From Alphaproteobacteria bacterium (GTDB lineage: Bacteria; Pseudomonadota; Alphaproteobacteria; Caulobacterales; Aquidulcibacteraceae), in contig JAPLOL010000036.1 of NCBI GenBank assembly GCA_026400735.1, forward strand, positions 1 through 44,220: a DNA stretch of 44,220 bases, read 5' to 3'. Of this stretch, positions 11,207 to 18,429 are shown piece by piece. A program made the position numbers and the translations under genes. Numbering within the stretch: position 1 is the stretch's first letter; each line of letters starts with the position of its first letter. The notes under the pieces were generated by a model. That model saw nothing but the letters and a program-made list of their open reading frames with translations. It made no database searches and had not been told where the DNA came from.

Positions 11207-11926
11207 TCAAGTACGTGGTCGGAAAGTAAATTCGATCCGGCTCCAGACCTCATAGTGGTCGGCCAAGACTGGATCGGTGGCGTACGGATATGGGTCACAC
11301 GTCTGCACTGCGAGTATGGCGTTGTTTACGGCGTACTGCATGTCCGGGTTGAATGTCGTGTTTCGCGGGCTCGTAACGCGTGGCGGCCCGCGCAGGTTGC
11401 CATTTCGATCGAGCTCAAATTGAACTGTAACGATCAGGCTCTCAGGATCTGGCCGATCGACGGGCATGCGCCAGCAACGCATAAGATGGCGCTGTGCTAG
11501 CGATATGACGCGATCGCGAAGAGCCGCCACCTCCGCGGTGCCCGCTCCAGCGCCTTGCTGATCGCGATCGGCAGTCTCGCCGTGCTGACGAGGTGCGTTC
11601 TGTTGTCGGCTGTGGTCGACGAGCCCCTGCGCAGCAGCAGGGTCAAACGCCTCCTGATTCTGCCGAGGACGTTGCGGCGCGGGCTCAGGCGACGGCGCAG
11701 GCGCTTCCTCTTCTTCAGAGACCGGATCTTCAGTTGGCGAGACTTCCTCGTCAGGCCTATCGATAGCGAGCGCGCGAACGTTCGACTCATCGGCGACATC
11801 GACGATTTCAATTGGGACAACCGCGCCGGAAGAAGGCACGAGCGTAGAGCGCGCTTCCCAGGCCAGCATCGTCAGCATGACGAAGCCGATGTGCCCGACA
11901 ATGGAAACGATCACTCCAGCGCGCAT
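11207..11926 (-). CDS. tolA: TolA, inner-membrane-anchored Tol-Pal protein
   Basis: TolA spans the periplasm and carries energy from the TolQ/TolR motor to TolB and Pal. The 239-residue product has one N-terminal transmembrane helix (about 4-24), an acidic Pro/Glu/Gln-rich middle (55-120) and a C-terminal TonB/TolA-like domain. In that domain Cys149 (RCWR) and Cys213 (QTCDP) are placed where a disulphide could form. It is much shorter than the roughly 420-residue enterobacterial TolA, which has a long helical stalk. Compact forms are usual in Alphaproteobacteria. GAGGAG precedes the ATG, which starts 1 base after the tolR stop, so translation is probably coupled. Confidence 0.9.
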   Translation of the reverse strand: MRAGVIVSIVGHIGFVMLTMLAWEARSTLVPSSGAVVPIEIVDVADESNVRALAIDRPDEEVSPTEDPVSEEEEAPAPSPEPAPQRPRQNQEAFDPAAAQGLVDHSRQQNAPRQHGETADRDQQGAGAGTAEVAALRDRVISLAQRHLMRCWRMPVDRPDPESLIVTVQFELDRNGNLRGPPRVTSPRNTTFNPDMQYAVNNAILAVQTCDPYPYATDPVLADHYEVWSRIEFTFRPRT

Positions 11927-11927
11927 A

Positions 11928-12407
11928 TCACTCCTCGCGCGGGCGCGTGTCCGGCCGGCGTGGGCCGTCGCGCGTATCGGTGACGAGGCCTAGATTGCGG
12001 AAGCCGGAGGATGACAGGCGCGCCATCACGTCGGCAACAAGACCATAATCGGCCGTCGCGTCGGCGCGAATGAACACGCGGCGGTCGTAACCTTCACGCG
12101 AGATGGCGCGCATCTTCGCGACAAGCTCGTCGGCCGTCACAACGCTTTCTTGCACGTAGATCGTGCCGTCCTGGCGGATGGTAATCGACAGCGGATCGGT
12201 TTCGCTCTCAAGTTGCTTGGCGTCGGTGCGCGGTAACTCGACCGGCACGCCGACGGTCAACAGCGGCGCGGTGACCATGAACACAATCAACAGCACGAGC
12301 ATCACATCGACGAACGGCGTGACGTTGATCTCACTCAGGCGTCCGCGTCGCGCTGATCCGCGCCCGCGACCGCCGCGCCGTGAGGAAGCGGCAAGCCCGC
12401 CCGCCAT
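11928..12407 (-). CDS. tolR: TolR, ExbD/TolR biopolymer transport protein
   Basis: TolR is the small subunit of the proton-driven TolQ/TolR motor. The 159-residue protein starts with a basic Gly/Arg-rich cytoplasmic tail. The single transmembrane segment follows (about 28-50) in the motif INVTPFVDVMLVLLIVFM, which contains the conserved proton-handling aspartate (D34). After it comes the periplasmic ExbD domain with VELPRTDAKQL and VFIRADATADYGLV. Its ATG overlaps the last base of the tolQ stop (TAATG), a typical translational-coupling arrangement. Confidence 0.95.
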   Translation of the reverse strand: MAGGLAASSRRGGRGRGSARRGRLSEINVTPFVDVMLVLLIVFMVTAPLLTVGVPVELPRTDAKQLESETDPLSITIRQDGTIYVQESVVTADELVAKMRAISREGYDRRVFIRADATADYGLVADVMARLSSSGFRNLGLVTDTRDGPRRPDTRPREE

Positions 12408-13096
12408 TAGCCGCGCTCGCTGAGACGGCGCGACAGACGCGCAGCAACTTCATCGCTGAATGTGTCGAGGCGATCGCCGAAGCGATCGAGGTCACCGGTG
12501 AACTTGTTGTAGAAGATAACCGCCGGGATAGCAGCGACCAGACCAAGCGCAGTCGCGAAGAGGGCTTCTGCGATGCCGGGGGCGACGACGGCGAGATTGG
12601 TCTGCTGTTGCTGAGCGATGTTGGTGAAGGCGTTCATGATGCCCCACACCGTGCCGAAGAGACCGATGAACGGCGCCGATGCGCCGACAGTTGCGAGCAC
12701 GCCCATGTTGCGTGACGCGCGGCCCATCTCGCGAGAGACTTGCGCCTGCATCAAGCGATCGACGCGATCGAGCATGAACTGCGCATTCTCGCCTGAGGTC
12801 CCGGTGCGGCGCGCTTCGCGCCATTCGCGTGAGGCAGCGGCGTACACACGCGCCAGCGCATCACGCGGACGGTCACCGCCGCGATCTTCTATCTCGTCCA
12901 GCGAACGGCCCGACCAGAACTCGCGCTCGAACTTGCGCGCGTTTTGTTCAAGCTCGCCAAATTGCAGCCACTTCTCGACTGCGATCGCCCATGACCAAAC
13001 CGAGGCCACGGCCAAAACCAACATCACGCCCTTCACGACCGGATCGGCCTGAAGGAACAAGGTGAAGATGGTGATCTGCTCTGCGCCGGATTCCAT
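12407..13096 (-). CDS. tolQ: TolQ, MotA/TolQ/ExbB proton channel protein
   Basis: TolQ forms the pentameric stator around TolR in the inner membrane and uses the proton gradient. The 229-residue product has three transmembrane segments (about 22-42, 133-155 and 170-192). It carries the family signature ASAPFIGLFGTVWGIMNAF in the second helix and GIAEALFATALGLVAAIPAV in the third. The cytoplasmic loop between helices 1 and 2 is long, as usual. GGGAGCG precedes the ATG by a few bases. It is the first tol gene, downstream of ybgC after a 70-base spacer holding a hairpin. Confidence 0.96.
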   Translation of the reverse strand: MESGAEQITIFTLFLQADPVVKGVMLVLAVASVWSWAIAVEKWLQFGELEQNARKFEREFWSGRSLDEIEDRGGDRPRDALARVYAAASREWREARRTGTSGENAQFMLDRVDRLMQAQVSREMGRASRNMGVLATVGASAPFIGLFGTVWGIMNAFTNIAQQQQTNLAVVAPGIAEALFATALGLVAAIPAVIFYNKFTGDLDRFGDRLDTFSDEVAARLSRRLSERG

Positions 13097-13111
13097 GCTC
13101 GCTCCCGCTCT

Positions 13112-13134
13112 CGTGGCTTATGCAATCAGCCACG
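13112..13134 (-). promoter_or_regulatory. Hairpin in the tolQ leader
   Basis: A perfect 7-base-pair inverted repeat (CGTGGCT / AGCCACG) with a 9-base loop lies 16 bases upstream of the tolQ start. It has no T-run. A TTGACA sequence lies about 30 bases further upstream on the minus strand, but I could not find a matching -10 box. It may be a leader structure or an operator. Confidence 0.25.
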
Positions 13135-13166
13135 TTCCCCACACGGTCTAGAGCCGTATGAGTTTG

Positions 13167-13604
13167 TCAAAAGCTGGACGCGGAGGGCTCTAGAAATGGT
13201 TTAAGCCGCTCTAAAAGCATTGCGGGCGGTTTCTTGGCGCGGCCCGTGAGGTTGATGCAACAAATTTCGCCCGCCTTTTCGATCGTTTGCGCAATAAAGA
13301 TGCGAGGGCCCCGCATCGTTTCGAATGCGGTTTTTACCAAAAGTGCGTCGTCGATGCGCGCTGATCTCAGAAATTCCAGCTCCATTTTGTTGACTGCGAA
13401 CGCTGTCGGATCAGCGGCGGCAGCGAGCTCGTTATGGTGAATGCCGGCGACGCGCAGGAAGTCGCTTCTGCCCCGCTCGAAGTAACGCAGATAGTTGGCG
13501 TGGTAGACGATGCCGCTGAAGTCGGTGTCTTCGTAATACACCCGCACCGGCAGATGATGGATGCGGCCCTCGAAGCGGCCAGCGTTTGGTGCGTCGTCAC
13601 TCAT
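13167..13604 (-). CDS. ybgC: Tol-Pal-associated acyl-CoA thioesterase YbgC
   Basis: YbgC is a hotdog-fold 4-hydroxybenzoyl-CoA-type thioesterase that is nearly always encoded next to tolQ. Its exact role in the envelope is unsettled, although links to acyl-CoA hydrolysis and phospholipid metabolism are reported for the family. The active-site signature YYEDTDFSGIVYHANYLRYFERGR is seen near residues 22-45, with the catalytic aspartate in DTD. From the ATG at 13604 the protein is 145 residues, the normal family size. The frame stays open 28 codons upstream into the end of the neighbouring gene but is not conserved-looking there. Confidence 0.92.
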   Translation of the reverse strand: MSDDAPNAGRFEGRIHHLPVRVYYEDTDFSGIVYHANYLRYFERGRSDFLRVAGIHHNELAAAADPTAFAVNKMELEFLRSARIDDALLVKTAFETMRGPRIFIAQTIEKAGEICCINLTGRAKKPPAMLLERLKPFLEPSASSF

Positions 13605-13624
13605 AACCGCTGCGATACACGAAC

Positions 13625-14950
13625 TCAGATCAAAGCAGCAATCGCCGCGGCGCGCGCGCGTATCTCCGGCACGGCCGTCGACTCCCAAAACGCACCCGCT
13701 GTGATCGGGCCGATCGCATAGAGACTGCCCTGCACTTGACCACGCGCATCGAGCACGCGTGAATCTTGATCCAGATCAAAGCCCAAGCCCGTCTCGTGCG
13801 TGCGCGCGAGGCCCTCGGTGACCATTTGCTGGATCAGCGGATCGGATGAGCGCGTCAAATCGAGATTGGCGCCGGTGCAGTTCACGACGGCGGTCACCTC
13901 AATACGATGACGCACCATGCTGCCGCGCTGGCGGTGATAGACCTCGTACTGGCGGCCCTTCTTCTCGACGGAGATGATCTCGCCAGCCATGACGCGAAGC
14001 TTGCCTAAGCTTTGCAGCTCTTGCGCACGCGAGAAGATTTCAGGTGCGGCGCGATGGCGGTGAACATCCCACCAAACCCGCAAATGCCGCAAAAACCGTC
14101 GTTGCTGCTCAACCGAAAGACCACGCCACAGCGCGGGCGTCGCGCCGCGCATGCGATCAACCGCAAGCTGCCACGGTTCGCCGCGCTGAGCCATGGCGCT
14201 GACTTCACGACGGAATTCATGCAGTGCGTCACTTAGATTTGACGGCAGCTCCAACGGCGCCGACGGCGGTGGGCGGGGCGGATCGAGATGGACGCGCGGC
14301 GTCTGGCCACGGCGTGAAAGCGCGTAGATTGTTTGGGTGCGGGGCCGTGAAGCAAGTGACAGCGCGACGTCGATCATCGTTAGCCCGGCGCCGAGCAAGA
14401 GTACGTCGCCCTTCCCAATCCGTTGCAGAGCTTTCGCGTCCCACGGATCGACCATAGGGACGTCGGCGTCCGCGAAGACGATTGGATTGGAAACGGGCTG
14501 ATTGCCGAGGGCCAACACAACGCCATTGGCCTCGATGCTCTTGCCGGACGTAAGTTCGAGATTCCACCAGCCAGAGCCCGCACGGCAGGATGCGACTTCG
14601 CCGTGCAACAGCTTCAACCCACCGCTGAACATTGCGGCGGTTTGCGCCTTGTTGAGCGCGGACTTCAGGTATTCGCCGTATCGTCCGCGGGTTGCGAACG
14701 CTGTCGGCTCCGCGCCGGTCTTGCTATTGAGCCAAAGCGCAAAATCGTCGGCCTTATCGGCGCGCGCGCTCATGTTCGAGGCGCGTACGTTCAGCAAGTG
14801 CGATGGGTCTTTGGTCCCGTAGGCCAAGCCAGGGCCGAAGCCATCGCGGCCTATGAGGGTGACGCGCGCGCGTTTGGATCGGGCGATGGCGGCCGCAGCG
14901 GCCGCACCCGAAAAGCCAGCGCCGATCACGACGACATGCTTGCGCGTCAT
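13625..14950 (-). CDS. FAD/NAD(P)-binding oxidoreductase (COG4529-like)
   Basis: This 441-residue flavoprotein begins with a dinucleotide-binding Rossmann motif, VVVIGAGFSGAAAAAAI (about residues 6-22). A second nucleotide-binding stretch, DVLLLGAGLTMIDVALSLAS, is near residue 190. GPGLAYGT and LLNVRASNMS are typical of the COG4529 / NAD_binding_9 family, whose members are mostly uncharacterised; some relatives are N-monooxygenase-like. The ATG at 14950 puts the Rossmann motif at the expected N-terminus. The frame is open 47 codons upstream, but that would run into the promoter of the divergent regulator. The gene ends 20 bases before ybgC, so the tol block may be read through from here. The substrate is unknown. 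Confidence 0.82.
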   Translation of the reverse strand: MTRKHVVVIGAGFSGAAAAAAIARSKRARVTLIGRDGFGPGLAYGTKDPSHLLNVRASNMSARADKADDFALWLNSKTGAEPTAFATRGRYGEYLKSALNKAQTAAMFSGGLKLLHGEVASCRAGSGWWNLELTSGKSIEANGVVLALGNQPVSNPIVFADADVPMVDPWDAKALQRIGKGDVLLLGAGLTMIDVALSLASRPRTQTIYALSRRGQTPRVHLDPPRPPPSAPLELPSNLSDALHEFRREVSAMAQRGEPWQLAVDRMRGATPALWRGLSVEQQRRFLRHLRVWWDVHRHRAAPEIFSRAQELQSLGKLRVMAGEIISVEKKGRQYEVYHRQRGSMVRHRIEVTAVVNCTGANLDLTRSSDPLIQQMVTEGLARTHETGLGFDLDQDSRVLDARGQVQGSLYAIGPITAGAFWESTAVPEIRARAAAIAALI

Positions 14951-15080
14951 CGCTTTCGCGTCCTCGGACTGATCTCGCCTGACCTCAAACCCAACCCCTC
15001 GGCCGCCAGTGTGGACCGGCCAGAGCCCATTTTGCCCATCCAATACGGCATAGCTTAGCCGTTTCTCCGACCGGCAGGCG

Positions 15081-15110
15081 TTGACATGCAACCATTCGGT
15101 TGCCTATATG
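15081..15110 (+). promoter_or_regulatory. Promoter with internal operator for the ArsR-SRPBCC operon
   Basis: A consensus -35 box TTGACA (15081-15086) and a -10-like TATATG (15105-15110) are 18 bases apart. Exactly between them lies a perfect inverted repeat, GCAACC-ATTC-GGTTGC (15088-15103). A repressor bound there would block RNA polymerase, so this is a natural autoregulatory site for the ArsR-type protein encoded just downstream. The predicted transcription start (about 15117) falls on a GTG codon. Confidence 0.75.
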
Positions 15111-15115
15111 ACTTT

Positions 15116-15451
15116 GTGGACACCGAAGACGAGGCAGTCGATGGCGTTTTCCGCGCCCTGGGCGACAAAAGCCGCCGAGCCTTGCTCGACACGCTTTTCG
15201 CGCGCAACGGGCAGACGCTCGGCGAGTTGTGTGAAGGCCGGGGCATGACCCGCCAGGCTGTCACCAAGCACTTGGCGATCTTGGAAAGCGCCAACCTGAT
15301 CGCGACCGTGAAGCGCGGCCGCGAGAAGCTGCACTACCTCAACCCGGCGCCCATCCATGAGATCGGCGATCGCTGGATCTCCAAATACGAGCGAACACGC
15401 CTCGAAGCGCTGTTCGATCTGAAAAAGGCGTTGGAGAGCGACAATGAATGA
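15116..15451 (+). CDS. ArsR-family winged-helix repressor
   Basis: This is a small DNA-binding regulator of the ArsR/SmtB type. It contains VFRALGDKSRRALLDTLF and the recognition region GMTRQAVTKHLAILESANLI, followed by the wing KRGREKLHYLNP. It lacks the CxC metal box, so it belongs to the non-metal group often paired with AHSA1/SRPBCC proteins. An ATG at 15086 is in frame, but it overlaps the -35 box and operator, so translation from there is unlikely. The GTG at 15116 coincides with the predicted transcript start, giving a 111-residue protein from a possibly leaderless mRNA. Homologues usually begin only a few residues before the VF.ALGD motif, which fits. The stop overlaps the next start by 8 bases. 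Confidence 0.85.
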   Translation: MDTEDEAVDGVFRALGDKSRRALLDTLFARNGQTLGELCEGRGMTRQAVTKHLAILESANLIATVKRGREKLHYLNPAPIHEIGDRWISKYERTRLEALFDLKKALESDNE

Positions 15452-15923
15452 TGGCGACGAGCGGATCGTGCCGCCTGATCTGGTCTACGTGTTCTACATC
15501 AGAAGCACGGCGCAGAAAGTTTGGAATGCGCTGACCTCAAGCGAGTTCACGACGAAGTTTTTCTTCGGCCGCACGGTTGAGAGCGATTGGAAGCAAGGCT
15601 CGCCATGGAAGATGGTCATGCCGGACGGCAAGCTCGACGTGTTCGGTGAGGTGTTGATCAGCGATCCACCGCGCAAACTACAAGTTACGTGGACCGTCGA
15701 TTGGGTTGATGAGGCTGAAAAGCCCGGCCCCGCGATCATCACATACGACATCGAACAAGCCGGCGACGCTGTGAAGCTCACCATGACACAACACAGCGAC
15801 TACGCGATCCCACGGAAGTTCATCCAAGCCGGCGCGCAAGGCTGGGCGATTATTCTCTCGTCGCTGAAAAGCTTGCTCGAAACCGGTGAGCCTCTCGTCG
15901 TGAAGATGGAGCCGCCGAAATGA
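15444..15923 (+). CDS. SRPBCC / AHSA1 family protein 1
   Basis: This is a 159-residue START-like helix-grip protein. Seen features are the N-terminal strand YVFYIRSTAQKVWNALTSSEFTTKFFFG, the middle GSPWKMVMPDG and SDPPRKLQVTW, and the long C-terminal helix GWAIILSSLKSLLETGEPL. These match the AHSA1 (activator of Hsp90 ATPase 1-like) group. Such proteins bind hydrophobic ligands in a deep pocket; those next to ArsR regulators have no firmly established function. It overlaps the regulator gene by 8 bases and the next gene by 4 (ATGA), so the operon is translationally coupled. It is clearly a paralogue of the third SRPBCC gene. Confidence 0.88.
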   Translation: MNDGDERIVPPDLVYVFYIRSTAQKVWNALTSSEFTTKFFFGRTVESDWKQGSPWKMVMPDGKLDVFGEVLISDPPRKLQVTWTVDWVDEAEKPGPAIITYDIEQAGDAVKLTMTQHSDYAIPRKFIQAGAQGWAIILSSLKSLLETGEPLVVKMEPPK

Positions 15924-16381
15924 GCGCGCCCATCGTCAAAGCGGAAATGTTGATCCGCAAACCGGTGAGCGAGGTGTTCAACGCTTTCGTCGATCCGGCT
16001 GTCACCACACACTTTTGGTTCTCGAAGTCGAGCGGAAGGCTCGAAGCAGGCAGGCGCGCGCGTTGGGAATGGGAAATGTATGGAGTGGCGGACGACATAG
16101 ACGTCAAAGCCGTCGAGTTGAACGCGCGTATCGTCTTCGAGTGGTCGTTTCCAAATTCAAATTTGGTCGAGATGACATTCACGCCGCACGCTAAGGGCAC
16201 GATTGTTCGCATCAGCAATTCCGGCCTGCGCGGCAGCGATGTCATCGCGCTGGCGCTTGATCTTACACAGGGCTGGAATCTCGTGCTCGCCGCCGCGAAG
16301 GCTTGGCTCGAGTACGGCATCGACCTCAACATCGTCGCCGACAAGGCGCCGGATCACAACATCGAAGGGTGGGAAAAATGA
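15920..16381 (+). CDS. SRPBCC family protein 2
   Basis: This second helix-grip protein of the operon has 153 residues. It has the same architecture: KPVSEVFNAFVDPAVTTHFWF at the N-terminus, GRRARWEWEMYG in the middle, and a C-terminal helix GWNLVLAAAKAWLEYGI. Its sequence is more distant from the other two, which resemble each other. Its ATG overlaps the previous stop as ATGA and its own stop overlaps the next start the same way. The ligand is unknown. Confidence 0.85.
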   Translation: MSAPIVKAEMLIRKPVSEVFNAFVDPAVTTHFWFSKSSGRLEAGRRARWEWEMYGVADDIDVKAVELNARIVFEWSFPNSNLVEMTFTPHAKGTIVRISNSGLRGSDVIALALDLTQGWNLVLAAAKAWLEYGIDLNIVADKAPDHNIEGWEK

Positions 16382-16806
16382 GCAAACCGGAATTCGTTTA
16401 CGTCATCTATATCGGCGCACCGAAGCAAAAGGTGTGGACGGCAATCACAACCGGCGAACACACGAAAACGTTCTGGAAGCGCTTCGTGAAGTCAGATTGG
16501 AAAGTCGGCTCGCGCGTCGAGTTCATGTATCCAGACGATCAAACCAAGCTCAGCCACGACGGCGAAGTGTTGGAGATCGATCCGCCGAACCGGTTGGTGA
16601 TGACATTCGATCTCAAACCGGAAGGCATCGACGAGAAGCCGTCGCGCGTGACCTATGAGCTCGAGGACCACGAACTTGGCACGAAGTTCACGGTGATCCA
16701 CGAAGGCTTCCCGCCGGACAGCAAGGTGTTACCAGGCATTTCGAACGGCTGGCCACGCATTCTCTCGAGCATGAAATCCTACATCGAGAGCGGCAAATTG
16801 GGCTGA
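16378..16806 (+). CDS. SRPBCC / AHSA1 family protein 3
   Basis: This third helix-grip protein has 142 residues starting at the ATG at 16378, inside the preceding ATGA overlap. It shares with protein 1 the pattern FVYVIYIGAPKQKVWTAIT, an SDWKVGS turn, DPPNRLVMTFD, and a C-terminal helix GWPRILSSMKSYIESGKLG. This indicates a tandem duplication. The frame is open upstream, but that part is a shadow of protein 2. It is the last gene of the operon, and a strong terminator follows 27 bases later. Confidence 0.87.
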   Translation: MSKPEFVYVIYIGAPKQKVWTAITTGEHTKTFWKRFVKSDWKVGSRVEFMYPDDQTKLSHDGEVLEIDPPNRLVMTFDLKPEGIDEKPSRVTYELEDHELGTKFTVIHEGFPPDSKVLPGISNGWPRILSSMKSYIESGKLG

Positions 16807-16833
16807 CGCGGAACGCCGCTACAACGCTACGGA

Positions 16834-16865
16834 ACGGCCTCGGCGCACACGCCGGGGCCGTTTTT
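16834..16865 (+). terminator. Rho-independent terminator of the ArsR-SRPBCC operon
   Basis: A 12-base-pair stem with one G-T wobble (ACGGCCTCGGCG with CGCCGGGGCCGT) closes a CACA loop and runs directly into TTTTT. It is the cleanest intrinsic terminator in the window. It ends the four-gene operon before the short-chain dehydrogenase gene. Confidence 0.9.
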
Positions 16866-16918
16866 GTTGCGCGAGAGCACTGCAATGCGCGTATGTTGCC
16901 GCTCAAGGAGCGGCAGAC

Positions 16919-17581
16919 ATGGGATCCACACTCGTCACCGGCGCCAATCGCGGCATTGGCCTTGAGCTTTGTAAGCAGCTCAAAGCGCGCGGCGCGGACG
17001 TGATCGGCGTTTGCCGCAAGGGTTCGACGGAGCTTGATGCACTCGATGTGCGCATTGAGCCGGGCATCGACGTCAGTGACGCAAGCTCAGTCGAGCAATT
17101 GGGCAAACGCCTCGCTGGCATTGAGATCGATGTGCTGATCAACAATGCTGGCGTGCTCCAACCCGGCGACCTCGAACGCATGAGCTTCAAAGGCATCGAG
17201 CAGCAATTTGCGATCAATGCGCTCGGACCACTGCGGGTGACCAACGCACTCATGCCTATGCTGCACGATGGCAGCAAGGTTGTGATCATCACGAGCCGCA
17301 TGGGTTCGATGGCGGACAATGGTTCGGGCGGATATTACGGCTACCGGATGTCGAAGGCGGCAGTGAACGCGGCTGGCGTATCGCTGGCGCATGATTTGAA
17401 AGCGCGCGGCATCGCTGTTGGCCTCTTCCACCCCGGCATGGTGGCGACGGAAATGACGGGTAAGAACGGCATTCCCGCCGAAGAAGCGGTGCGCGGAATT
17501 CTGGCGCAGATCGATGCGCTGACGATGGAGCGCAGCGGACGCTTCACGCATGTCGGCACTGGCGAAGAGTTGCCTTGGTGA
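16919..17581 (+). CDS. Short-chain dehydrogenase/reductase
   Basis: This classical SDR has 220 residues. It has the NAD(P)-binding motif TGANRGIG (7-14), the NNAG motif at about 76-79, a catalytic serine in ITSRMGS, and the active-site YRMSK (Tyr-x3-Lys). The downstream PGMVATEMTG is the usual substrate-lid entry. The substrate cannot be predicted. AAGGAG lies 8 bases upstream of the ATG. The gene is single and convergent with the following thioesterase gene, with one base between the two stops. Confidence 0.9.
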   Translation: MGSTLVTGANRGIGLELCKQLKARGADVIGVCRKGSTELDALDVRIEPGIDVSDASSVEQLGKRLAGIEIDVLINNAGVLQPGDLERMSFKGIEQQFAINALGPLRVTNALMPMLHDGSKVVIITSRMGSMADNGSGGYYGYRMSKAAVNAAGVSLAHDLKARGIAVGLFHPGMVATEMTGKNGIPAEEAVRGILAQIDALTMERSGRFTHVGTGEELPW

Positions 17582-17582
17582 T

Positions 17583-18377
17583 CTAGGCGAAGATCGCGAT
17601 TGTCTGACGGCCAGTGCAGATCAGTTCGCCGGTCCCGCTCCACATTGCCATGTTTTGCAGCGAATAGCCCTGGCCCGCCTGCTCGCTTTCGGACCAGAGT
17701 AAATGCCAGCCGTCGAACGATTGCGGAACGTGCGCGATGTCGATAGTCCACGTGATCGTGCTGATTGGCGCAGGCGCGGGAAAGACGACCATCGCCGCTG
17801 GTGGCATGCAATCGGCCAGCGCAAGCAGAGATGTAGTGGGATCGGCGCCGCCTGTGTCGAGGTAGCGCGTCCACACGAAGAACTCAGGCCTGTCTGCGGT
17901 TTCATCGACGAGGCGCCCGCCAGCGCCTAGACGCGTTTCGAAATTATTCCAGAAGCCGGGCCGTGCAGCGGCGCCCTCTTTGCGGAAGGACGGAGAAGTA
18001 TCAGGTGCAGGCACCGCCGGCATCGGCAGCAGATTGTGCGCAACCTTGCTTTCGCGTGCGGCGCCGAATGCAAAGACGGCCTTTGCCGCTGTACCCTCTT
18101 CGCTGAAGCAATCGGCAGCGATCAGAGTGGATGAACGGCCGCGGCGCAGCACTGTCGAACTGAAGCGCAGACGCCCCGACGCAGGACCGACAAACATGAA
18201 TTGTGCAGAGCGAAGTGGCGGCAAGGCTTCATTCGAGCGTCGCACTGCCTCGTAAGCGAAAGCCGCAGTGATGCCGCCGTAGAGCGTGCGCCCTTGCGAC
18301 CAATCGACGGGCGCATCAACAGCGAAGCCATCCGCTTCAGGGACGAGTGTATCGACGACTGCACGCAATGAGGACAT
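17583..18377 (-). CDS. Acyl-CoA thioesterase family protein (TesB-like double hotdog)
   Basis: This 264-residue protein looks like a tandem hotdog-fold thioesterase. The N-terminal half has WSQGRTLYGGITAAFAYEAVRR and RSAQFMFVGPASGRLRFSS. The C-terminal half has LLALADCMPPAA, STITWTIDIAHVP and GQGYSLQNMAMWSGTGELICTGRQTIAIF, where the final strand pattern is typical of TesB/4HBT_3-like proteins. It probably hydrolyses an acyl-CoA, chain length unknown. The ATG at 18377 gives the best N-terminus; the frame is open 11 codons further. Confidence 0.82.
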   Translation of the reverse strand: MSSLRAVVDTLVPEADGFAVDAPVDWSQGRTLYGGITAAFAYEAVRRSNEALPPLRSAQFMFVGPASGRLRFSSTVLRRGRSSTLIAADCFSEEGTAAKAVFAFGAARESKVAHNLLPMPAVPAPDTSPSFRKEGAAARPGFWNNFETRLGAGGRLVDETADRPEFFVWTRYLDTGGADPTTSLLALADCMPPAAMVVFPAPAPISTITWTIDIAHVPQSFDGWHLLWSESEQAGQGYSLQNMAMWSGTGELICTGRQTIAIFA

Positions 18378-18429
18378 GGCCGCGTTATGCTTGCACCGAA
18401 GCGCAAGCACAACGCTGACGCCAAGTCAG

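Noticed and set aside
15086..15115. ATG at 15086 as start of the ArsR gene
   Set aside because: It lies inside the -35 box and operator of the predicted promoter, so it would not be transcribed. The GTG at 15116 fits better.
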